From: an uncultured Alphaproteobacteria bacterium
GTDB lineage: Bacteria; Pseudomonadota; Alphaproteobacteria; Sphingomonadales; Sphingomonadaceae
Assembly: GCA_903939555.1 (NCBI GenBank)
Contig: CAJAHV010000257.1
Span: forward strand, 1 to 18,670
Length of the DNA: 18,670 nucleotides
Reading direction: 5' to 3'
This document shows positions 7,589 through 14,599 of this stretch, piece by piece; position 1 is the stretch's first letter; each line of letters opens with the position of its first letter. A program made the position numbers and the translations under genes. The notes beneath the pieces were generated by a model, which had not been told where the DNA came from, did no database searches, and worked only from the letters and a program-made list of their open reading frames with translations.

Positions 7589-10036
7589 TCATATCTTGAT
7601 ACGGGCGTTGCCCGGATCGAACAGGGGCTTGAGCGAGGCGATGGCCGGCCAGCGGGTGCCGGCGATCTCGATTTCATAGTCATCGGTACCGATCGCGCCA
7701 ACAACACCACCATCGGCAGCATCAACATAGCCAAGCGCGCAGGCTGCCCCGAGCGTGGGCGCGTACATGCCCGAACGGATATAGCCGGCGATCCGGTCAC
7801 CATTCCAGATCGGTTCATTGTGATACAGCATCGGCTCGGGTGATTTGAGCAGGAACTGCACCAGGCGTTGCTTCAACCCGGCCTGTTTTTGTGCGAGCAA
7901 CGCCTCACGCCCGATAAAGCCACCGGGCTTGTCCATTTTGACAGCAAAGCCCAGCCCTGCCTCGAGCGGGGTGTCCTCGTCGGTAATGTCATGGCCCCAA
8001 TGGCGATAGCCTTTTTCCATGCGCAGCGAATTCAGCGCATGATAGCCGGCCAGCTTGAGGCCGAAGCGATCGCCAACGGCGATGATGCTGTCGTAGACAC
8101 CCGCCATGAATTCGGTCGGGATGTACAATTCCCAACCAAGCTCGCCAACATAGGTGATGCGCGAGGCGCGCACGATGGCATAGCCGAGTTCGATCTCCTG
8201 GCTGGTCGCGAACGGAAAGGCCTCGTTCGACAGGTCATTCGGGCTGAGCGATTGCAGCAGCGCCCGGGCATTGGGGCCCATGATCGAGATGACCCCCATG
8301 CCCGAGGAGACATTGGTCAGGACTGCATGAGCATCAGCGTCGATATGGCGCTTGAGCCAATTGAAGTCGCGCGTTTCGGTTTCGGCACCTGTCACGATCA
8401 GAAACGCCGTCGGGCTCAACCGGGTCACGGTCAGATCGGCCTCGATACCGCCCTTCTCGTTCAACCATTGCGTATAAACCAGCTTGCCCGGCGCGACATC
8501 GACGTCATTGGCGCAAACCCTGTTGAGCACACGCATCGCATCGCGGCCCTCCAGCCGGAACTTTGCAAAGCTCGATTGATCGAACAGGCCAACCGTTTCG
8601 CGCACCGCCTTGCATTCCGCCGCTGTCGCATCGAACCAGTTCTGCCGGCCATAGCTATATTCATATTTCGGTTCGGAACCGGGCGCTGCATACCAGTTCG
8701 GTCGTTCCCAGCCAAAGGCTTCGCCATGGCAGGCACCGGCGGCCTTCAGTCGATCGTACAGCGCCGATTTGCGTACGCCGCGCGCCGTTTCATACTGCTT
8801 GAACGGCCAGTGCGTCGCGTACAACAGCCCCAAGCTCTCGCTGACCCGTTCGCGCAGATATTTGCGGTTGATCTGGAACGGCATGTTGCGGCGAATGTCG
8901 ACCGACCACAGGTCAGCCGGCGGGATACCGTCGCGGATCCATTCGGCCATGACCTTGCCGATGCCACCCGCCGATTGCAGGCCGATAGAATTCAGTCCTG
9001 CGGCGACGAAGCACCCCGGCAACTCAGCGCTTTCACCCAGATGGTAGCGCACATCGGGTGTGAAGCTTTCCGGGCCGCAGAAGAATTTCTTGATGCCGGC
9101 GGTTTCCAGCGCCGGAACACGGCGCATCGCGTCCATCAACACGGGTTCGAAGTGTCCGAAATCGCCAGCGATCTCGTCGAAGCAAAAGTCTTCGGAAATA
9201 CCGTCCATGCCCCAAGGGCGGGCATTCGGTTCGAAAGCCCCGACCAGCAACTTGCCGGCGTCATATTTGTAATAGCCGCAATAATCATAGTCGCGCAGCA
9301 CCGGCAGATCGGGGGTCAGCCCGGCAACCCCTTCGAACAACACATAATAATGTTCGCAGGCGTGTAGCGGCGCCGCCACACCAACACTGGCGGCAAGGTC
9401 GCGGGTCCACATGCCGCCGCAAAGCACGACATAATCGGCATCGATCATCCCCTCGGCGGTCTCCACGCCGGTCACCCGGGTGCCATCATGGCGGATGCGG
9501 GTAACCTTGGTGTTTTCAAAAATCCGCACGCCGCTGTTGCGTGCACCCTTGGCGAGCGCCTGGGTAATATCGACGGCATTGGCATAGCCATCGCTGGGGA
9601 TATGGATGCCGCCCACGATGTCATCGACTTGCGCGATCGGAAACCGCTCCTTGATTTCCTGCGGGGTGATGACATTGACCGGCAGGTCGAACACCTTGGC
9701 CATCGAGGCGCTGCGCTTCAGTTCCTCGAAGCGTTCGAGGTTGCTCGCCATCGAGATCGACCCGCACTGGCGGTAACCAGTTGCTTGGCCGGTTTCGGCT
9801 TCAAGCCCGCGGTAAAGCTCACCGGTGTATTTTGCGAGCTTGGTCATGTTGATCGACGGCCGCAATTGCCCGACCAGGCCGGCGGCGTGCCAGGTCGTGC
9901 CGCTGGTGAGTTGCTTGCGTTCGAGCAGGATCGTGTCGCTCCAGCCGATCTTGCCAAGGTGATAGGCGATCGATGTGCCGATGACGCCGCCGCCAACAAT
10001 GACGACACGGGCGCGGGCAGGCAGGGTTGCGGCCAT
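7589..10036 (-). CDS. FAD/folate N-demethylating dehydrogenase B (dimethylglycine/sarcosine dehydrogenase family)
   Basis: An 815-residue two-part enzyme that oxidises an N-methyl group and passes the carbon to tetrahydrofolate. Residues 10-365 form the DAO-type FAD domain: VVIVGGGVIG (11-20) binds FAD, and GTTWHAAG carries His50, which aligns with the covalently flavinylated histidine of mammalian dimethylglycine dehydrogenase. EHYYV (His229) matches the conserved active-site segment. A linker domain (about 370-425) leads to a GcvT-like folate domain (about 430-800) with VGLFDQSSFAKF and YVGELGWELY. It starts at ATG 10036, with AAGG 10 bases upstream inside the end of the preceding paralogue (5-bp gap), and its TGA stop overlaps the upstream candidate ATG of the Rieske gene. 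It probably acts on a secondary or tertiary methylamine made by the Rieske oxygenase. Whether it is a dimethylglycine or a sarcosine dehydrogenase cannot be told from sequence alone. Confidence 0.9.
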   Translation of the reverse strand: MAATLPARARVVIVGGGVIGTSIAYHLGKIGWSDTILLERKQLTSGTTWHAAGLVGQLRPSINMTKLAKYTGELYRGLEAETGQATGYRQCGSISMASNLERFEELKRSASMAKVFDLPVNVITPQEIKERFPIAQVDDIVGGIHIPSDGYANAVDITQALAKGARNSGVRIFENTKVTRIRHDGTRVTGVETAEGMIDADYVVLCGGMWTRDLAASVGVAAPLHACEHYYVLFEGVAGLTPDLPVLRDYDYCGYYKYDAGKLLVGAFEPNARPWGMDGISEDFCFDEIAGDFGHFEPVLMDAMRRVPALETAGIKKFFCGPESFTPDVRYHLGESAELPGCFVAAGLNSIGLQSAGGIGKVMAEWIRDGIPPADLWSVDIRRNMPFQINRKYLRERVSESLGLLYATHWPFKQYETARGVRKSALYDRLKAAGACHGEAFGWERPNWYAAPGSEPKYEYSYGRQNWFDATAAECKAVRETVGLFDQSSFAKFRLEGRDAMRVLNRVCANDVDVAPGKLVYTQWLNEKGGIEADLTVTRLSPTAFLIVTGAETETRDFNWLKRHIDADAHAVLTNVSSGMGVISIMGPNARALLQSLSPNDLSNEAFPFATSQEIELGYAIVRASRITYVGELGWELYIPTEFMAGVYDSIIAVGDRFGLKLAGYHALNSLRMEKGYRHWGHDITDEDTPLEAGLGFAVKMDKPGGFIGREALLAQKQAGLKQRLVQFLLKSPEPMLYHNEPIWNGDRIAGYIRSGMYAPTLGAACALGYVDAADGGVVGAIGTDDYEIEIAGTRWPAIASLKPLFDPGNARIKI

Positions 10037-10041
10037 CGCGG

Positions 10042-12456
10042 TTACGCCTTCATCTTCAGATTGTCAGGATCATAAGCCGGGTGTTCGAGCACCGTCGCGG
10101 CGCGCCGTTCACCCTGCACAACCACATCGAAACGCGTGCCCGGGGTCGCATGGCCGGGCGGCACCGCCGCAAAGAACAAGCTTTTGCCGACCCGGTGGCC
10201 ATAGCCGCCCGATGTTGTCAGGCCGATGCAGCTGTCACCGATCATGATCGGTTCGGCACCGCGCGCATCGGTATCGGTAGCAGCCATTTCGCCATAAACG
10301 ATGCGGAAACGGTCGGGCGCATCGAGCGTGGCTTGCTTGCCGACGAAATCATCTTTCTTGAAGGCGATGAAACGGTTCATCTCCGCTTCGAGCATCGTCA
10401 GTTCGTTGGTCAACTCGCTGCCCCAGGCCTTGTAGGCCTTTTCCATCCGCATCGTATTGACGGCGTAAAGGCCGTAATTGGCAATGCCGAGATCGGCGCC
10501 GGCAGCCCAGATGGCATCGTAAAGCGCCAGCGTGCCGCCAATTAGCGGGTGGAGTTCCCAACCGAGTTCGCCGACATAGGAAACCCGCAGCGCCCGCACG
10601 CGCTGGCCCGCGATGGTGATTTCGCGGCCGCTGAGCCAGCGGAACCCTTCATTCGACAAATCGGCATCGGTCAGCCGTGCCAGCAATTGCCGTGATTTCG
10701 GCCCGCTGAGTACGATGACACCGCGGTCCATGGTGACATTGCGGATGCTGACGTCTTCGCCCGGCAGCCGGCTCTGCATCATAAGGTCAAGATCACGCAA
10801 TTCGGCAGCGGCGGCGGACAGGCAGTAGAAATGATCCTCGGCAAGACGCGTCACGGTCATTTCGCCGTAGATGCGGCCACCGCGCGACAGCGGGTGAACC
10901 AGCCCGATGCCGTCCTGCTTGCGCGGCATGCGGTTAGCGCAAATCCGGTTGAGAAAGGTTTCGGCATCAGGCCCGACGACATCATATTTTGCAAAGCCGG
11001 TCAGATCGAGCACGCCGACGTTTTCGGCTATGGCGCGGACTTCCTCGCGCACCACCTCGAACACGTTGCTGCGGGCATAGCCCGAAACCTCGGCGCGGCC
11101 GTCGGTCGAGAACCATTTCGGCCGCTCCCAACCAAAGGTTTCAGTGTGGACAGCGCCTTGAGCCGCCAGCCGTTCGTGCAACGGGCTGGTCTTGCGCGGC
11201 CGGCCATCCGACTCTTCTTCGCCCGGCAGGCGGGTGGTAAAGGTCAGCCGATAATCGAGAAACACCTTGTCGCGCGCATAATCCTCATTGGCAAAGCTGC
11301 CATATCGGCGCGGGTCGAATTCGGTCATGTTGATGTCGGCATCGCCGAACACCATCCATTGCGCCAGATATTTGCCCGAGCCGCCGCCCTGCGCGATGCC
11401 GAACGACGTGCCGCAGCAATGCCAGAAATTGCGCAGGCCCGATGCCGGCCCCAGCAAGGGCCCGCCATCCGGTGTATGCGGAATGGCACCGTTGATGACC
11501 CGACGGATGCCGACTTCGCCAAACACCGGCATGCGTTCGATGGCGCGTTCCAGCCATTTGCCGATCCGGTCGAGATCGTCGCCGAACAATTCGCTGGTCG
11601 ATTCCCATTCGGGCATGCCCTTGGGTGCCCAGGCTTCCTTAAGGCCGATATTTTCGTAAATACCGATAAGGCCACTTTTTTGTTCTTGGCGGAAATAGCC
11701 CGAGACATAGGGGCAGCGCATCACCGGGATTTCTTCACTGCGCTCGATGAACGCCTGAATCGGATCGGTGACGATATAATGATGTTCCATGTTCGTCACC
11801 GGAATGTCGATGCCGGCCATCTGTGCCACTTGCCTCGCGTAGCAACCGGCAGCGTTGACGACGATTTCAGCGCGGATGACGCCCTGCTCGGTCGCGACAT
11901 CCCATTCGCCACCCGGCAATTGCGTCAGGCCTGTCACCCGGTTCTTGCGGATTATCGTCGCGCCCATCGCACGCGCGCCAATCGCCATCGCATTGCACAG
12001 GCCAGACGGGTCGGCATGGCCGTCACCGGTGGTGTAGCCGCCGGCGATCACGCCCTCTGTGGTCATGAACGGGTTGATCCGGCGGATCTCGGCCGGATCG
12101 ATGATCGCCATGTCAAAACCGATGATTTTCGAATAGCCCTCGATATACTTCAGCCAGGCCAGTTCGCGTTGATTGGTGGCGAGCCGAATCCCGCCCGATT
12201 TGTGCCAACTGACATATTGCCCGGTCAGCCCTTCGAGGCGCGGATACAGATCGTTGCTGTAGGCGTGGATCTTGGCAAGGTTGTAGCTGCCGGTGATGCT
12301 GGGGCATTGCCCGGCGGCGTGCCAAGTCGACCCCGATGTCAGTTCGTCTTTTTCCAGCAGGATCGTATCGGTCCAGCCCAATTCGGCCAGATGATACAAT
12401 AGGCTGGCACCCATGATGCCACCACCGATGATCACGACCCGTGCATTTGATTTCAT
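10042..12456 (-). CDS. FAD/folate N-demethylating dehydrogenase A (dimethylglycine/sarcosine dehydrogenase family)
   Basis: An 804-residue paralogue of the next gene with the same two-part layout. VVIIGGGIMG (7-16) is the FAD site, GSTWHAAG carries the putative flavinylated His46, MEHHYIV is the active-site segment, and the C-terminal half is a GcvT folate domain with VGVLDLTGFAKY and YVGELGWELH. It diverges from its paralogue where the substrate cavity is expected: CPSITGSYNLAKIH (51-64) replaces the paralogue's VGQLRPSINMTKLA (55-68), and AWGSELTNELTMLEAEMNRF replaces HWGHDITDEDTPLEAGLGF. A different N-methylated substrate is therefore likely. It is the first gene of the putative operon, starting at ATG 12456, 105 bp from the divergent LysR gene, with a plausible sigma-70 promoter at 12489-12518. 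The tandem pair probably performs two successive demethylations; which enzyme acts first is unknown. Confidence 0.9.
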   Translation of the reverse strand: MKSNARVVIIGGGIMGASLLYHLAELGWTDTILLEKDELTSGSTWHAAGQCPSITGSYNLAKIHAYSNDLYPRLEGLTGQYVSWHKSGGIRLATNQRELAWLKYIEGYSKIIGFDMAIIDPAEIRRINPFMTTEGVIAGGYTTGDGHADPSGLCNAMAIGARAMGATIIRKNRVTGLTQLPGGEWDVATEQGVIRAEIVVNAAGCYARQVAQMAGIDIPVTNMEHHYIVTDPIQAFIERSEEIPVMRCPYVSGYFRQEQKSGLIGIYENIGLKEAWAPKGMPEWESTSELFGDDLDRIGKWLERAIERMPVFGEVGIRRVINGAIPHTPDGGPLLGPASGLRNFWHCCGTSFGIAQGGGSGKYLAQWMVFGDADINMTEFDPRRYGSFANEDYARDKVFLDYRLTFTTRLPGEEESDGRPRKTSPLHERLAAQGAVHTETFGWERPKWFSTDGRAEVSGYARSNVFEVVREEVRAIAENVGVLDLTGFAKYDVVGPDAETFLNRICANRMPRKQDGIGLVHPLSRGGRIYGEMTVTRLAEDHFYCLSAAAAELRDLDLMMQSRLPGEDVSIRNVTMDRGVIVLSGPKSRQLLARLTDADLSNEGFRWLSGREITIAGQRVRALRVSYVGELGWELHPLIGGTLALYDAIWAAGADLGIANYGLYAVNTMRMEKAYKAWGSELTNELTMLEAEMNRFIAFKKDDFVGKQATLDAPDRFRIVYGEMAATDTDARGAEPIMIGDSCIGLTTSGGYGHRVGKSLFFAAVPPGHATPGTRFDVVVQGERRAATVLEHPAYDPDNLKMKA

Positions 12457-12488
12457 GAAACTGACCGCGCTCCCGGTTTCGACCGCTC

Positions 12489-12518
12489 ATAGTAAAGAGC
12501 ATGGTTGCTGCGAAGCAA
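12489..12518 (-). promoter_or_regulatory. Probable promoter of the demethylase operon
   Basis: Read on the minus strand, TTGCTT (complement of 12513-12518) serves as the -35 and TACTAT (complement of 12489-12494) as the -10, with an 18-bp spacer. It lies 33 bp upstream of the first ATG of the operon and is partly covered by the two inverted repeats described for this gap, which fits control by the divergently encoded LysR protein. Confidence 0.45.
12505..12518. promoter_or_regulatory. Candidate LysR operator TTGCTGCGAAGCAA
   Basis: A symmetric TTGC-N6-GCAA element that contains the T-N11-A core typical of LysR binding sites, placed between a LysR gene and its divergent target operon. It covers the -35 of the operon promoter. 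A second inverted repeat, GCTC-N8-GAGC (12485-12500), covers the -10. Site position and symmetry are seen in the sequence; binding by the neighbouring regulator is inference. Confidence 0.45.
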
Positions 12519-12564
12519 ATCACTAGATAGAGGTGTTTGACCCTAATTTTTTTATGGATCGGTG

Positions 12565-13488
12565 ATGACCGAGCGTCGCTCGACCGTTGGCTTGCCGACA
12601 CTGACCTGGCTGCGGGCGTTTGAAGCAGCGGCGCGCGCTGAAAGCTTCACCATCGCGGCACGCGAGCTCGGCTTGACCCAGGCCGCGATCAGCTATCAGG
12701 TGCGAGCGCTGGAAGACTATCTCGGCTGGGAATTGTTCGAGCGTCTGCCGCGAGGGGTGCGCTTGACGGCAATGGGCATTGCGTATCTGGCACCGGTGCG
12801 AAAAGCATTTGACGATCTGGCGATCTCGACACTGGGCCTGTTTGGCAGCAACCAGATGGCAAGCATCGCGATATTGGCGCCGGTTTCGTTCGGCTCATTG
12901 TGGCTGGCACCCCGCCTGCCCGATTTTTCGGCGCGCTATCCCAATATCGAAGTGCGGCTTTCCGCGACGATCTGGGGGAACACGGGTTCCAATCCATCGA
13001 TCGATCTGGAAATCCGTTACGGCGATGGCAAGGGCAATGACGATGGTGGAGAGGCGCTTTTGCATCAGGACCTGGTCATCGCCTGCAGCCCGCAATATTT
13101 ACGCCATACAGGGTTCGATGGCGATCTCACCAAGCTTGTGCGCAAAGGCGTCGTGCATATCATGGGCCATGAAGACCATTGGCTAAGTCTGGCAAACGCC
13201 ATCGCGGCCGTGGATATCGGCACGGCGCCCGGGCCAACGGTCGATACGACAATCGCCGGTTTGGAACTTGCTGCGAACCATGCCGGCTGTATCGTTACGC
13301 ATCCGTTGTTTCTGTCGAGCTATATTAATACCGGTCGGCTGGTGCTGCCGGCAGCCACGACCTTCGCCGACGACAAGGGCTTTTATCTGTCAGCGCCGGC
13401 ACGCCCGCAGCGCACGCGCCGCGAAGCGCATGTGTTTCGTGAATGGTTGAAGGAAATTGCCGCCAGCGAGGGCATTTTGCACGCCTGA
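12565..13488 (+). CDS. LysR-family transcriptional regulator (GcvA-like), divergent to demethylase operon
   Basis: A 307-residue LysR-type regulator. Residues 13-70 form the winged helix-turn-helix: TWLRAFEAAARAESFTIAA then LGLTQAAISYQVRALEDYLG, with FERLPRGVRLT as the wing. This is the pattern of the GcvA subgroup. The rest is the periplasmic-binding-like effector domain. The start may be ATG 12565 or the adjacent GTG 12562; no strong ribosome site separates them. It is transcribed away from the FAD/folate-Rieske operon across a 105-bp gap holding palindromes, the classic arrangement for a regulator and its target, so it probably senses the amine substrate or a product and controls both itself and the operon. 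The promoter on this strand is not clear. Confidence 0.9.
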   Translation: MTERRSTVGLPTLTWLRAFEAAARAESFTIAARELGLTQAAISYQVRALEDYLGWELFERLPRGVRLTAMGIAYLAPVRKAFDDLAISTLGLFGSNQMASIAILAPVSFGSLWLAPRLPDFSARYPNIEVRLSATIWGNTGSNPSIDLEIRYGDGKGNDDGGEALLHQDLVIACSPQYLRHTGFDGDLTKLVRKGVVHIMGHEDHWLSLANAIAAVDIGTAPGPTVDTTIAGLELAANHAGCIVTHPLFLSSYINTGRLVLPAATTFADDKGFYLSAPARPQRTRREAHVFREWLKEIAASEGILHA

Positions 13489-13504
13489 CCGACCGCAAAG
13501 GAAA

Positions 13505-13521
13505 TTTGGCGGTTCGCCAAA
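13505..13521. other. Hairpin after the LysR gene
   Basis: TTTGGCG and CGCCAAA form a perfect 7-bp stem around a GTT loop, 17 bp after the LysR stop. No clear T tract follows on either strand, so I do not call it a proper terminator. It could attenuate read-through or lie in the leader of the downstream operon. The rest of the 13489-13645 gap has AT-rich TAGTATAAG (13556-13564) as a possible -10 region for the next gene, without a good -35. Confidence 0.35.
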
Positions 13522-13645
13522 AATCTTCATTTGTGGAGAATCGCCATCCATTCTTTAGTATAAGTCATGGGGGTATGCGTTTTTGTAAGCTCCTGATACG
13601 CAAGATCAAATAGGTGGTCTGCGCCAACCCTGCGAACGGCTGAAC

Positions 13646-14599
13646 ATGAAAATCGGGTTTATCGGACTTGGCAATGTCGGCGGCAAGCTGGCCGGGAGCC
13701 TGATCCGCAACGGGCATGACGTAACAGTCCGCGATCTGGACGAAAATCTTGTGAGCCAGTTTGTGGCGCGCGGCGCGACGGCGGCGCCTTCGCCGGAAGC
13801 GCTGGCTCGCAGCGTCGACCTGATTATCACCTGCTTGCCATCACCCGCCGCTACTGCGGCGGTTGCCGAGGGGCCGGACGGGTTTTTAAAGGAACTTTGC
13901 CCCGGCAAGGTCTGGCTGGAAATGAGCACGACCGATCATGCCGAGGTGCTTCGCCTAGGAAAACTGGTCGAAGCGCGCGGCGCCTTGTTCATGGAATGTC
14001 CGGTGTCCGGCGGCTGCCACCGCGCCGATACCGGCAACATCGCGATTTTTGCCGGCGGACCACGTGCGGCCTTTGAGGCCGTGCTGCCGGTACTAACAAC
14101 GCTCGGCCGGCGGATCCTGCACACCGGCGAACTGGGCACCGCGTCGCAACTGAAAGTGCTGACCAACTATCTGTGCACCGTGCATCTGGCGGCCCTGGCG
14201 GAAGCCTTGACGACCGCCAAGGTTGTCGGGCTCGATATGAACACGGCCTATGAAGCGATCCGTATTTCGTCGGGCAATTCCTTTGTCCATGAAACGGAAT
14301 CGCAAGTCATCCTGAATGGCAGCCGCGATATAAACTTCACCATGGACCTGGTCATCAAGGACGTCGGGCTGTTCGACAAATTGGCGCGAGACCATGGTGT
14401 GCCATTGGAGATTTCGCCGTTGGTGCTGAACATCTTCAAGGATGGCCAGGAACGCTATGGCCCGCGCGAACATTCGCCCAACATCATCAGGCGCTTGGAA
14501 GAACCGATGGGGGTAAAAGTGTTGGGGACCGCCTTTCCGGCCGAAATGGTTGACGATGAGCCGGAAGAACCGGGCTATGAAGTTGTGCCGAGGCGCTGA
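13646..14599 (+). CDS. Beta-hydroxyacid dehydrogenase (3-hydroxyisobutyrate dehydrogenase family)
   Basis: A 317-residue NAD(P)-dependent enzyme of the 6-phosphogluconate/3-hydroxyisobutyrate dehydrogenase family, which oxidises beta-hydroxyacids or reduces the matching semialdehydes. MKIGFIGLGNVGGKLAGSL (1-19) is the nucleotide-binding start, ITCLPSP (61-67) a conserved loop, CPVSGG (118-123) the substrate-binding segment. LKVLTN provides the catalytic Lys170 and the Asn174 four residues later that the family uses. The helical C-terminal domain is complete and the protein is slightly longer than the usual ~295 residues, with an acidic tail (DDEPEEPGYEVVPRR). It starts at an obvious ATG with a poor ribosome site. 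The following aldehyde dehydrogenase overlaps its stop by one base (TGATG), so the pair probably works on one substrate chain: hydroxyacid, semialdehyde, then acid. The natural substrate is unknown. Confidence 0.88.
   Translation: MKIGFIGLGNVGGKLAGSLIRNGHDVTVRDLDENLVSQFVARGATAAPSPEALARSVDLIITCLPSPAATAAVAEGPDGFLKELCPGKVWLEMSTTDHAEVLRLGKLVEARGALFMECPVSGGCHRADTGNIAIFAGGPRAAFEAVLPVLTTLGRRILHTGELGTASQLKVLTNYLCTVHLAALAEALTTAKVVGLDMNTAYEAIRISSGNSFVHETESQVILNGSRDINFTMDLVIKDVGLFDKLARDHGVPLEISPLVLNIFKDGQERYGPREHSPNIIRRLEEPMGVKVLGTAFPAEMVDDEPEEPGYEVVPRR

Noticed and set aside
10831..12402. Long open frame on the plus strand antisense to the first FAD/folate gene (also 7868-9367, 6720-7679 and 593-1924)
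   Set aside because: The translations show no family features and mirror the codon bias of the real minus-strand genes, so these are antisense shadows.
13576..13602. TGCGT...ACGCA inverted repeat upstream of the beta-hydroxyacid dehydrogenase
   Set aside because: Arms are only 5 bp with a 17-base spacer, so chance occurrence is likely.
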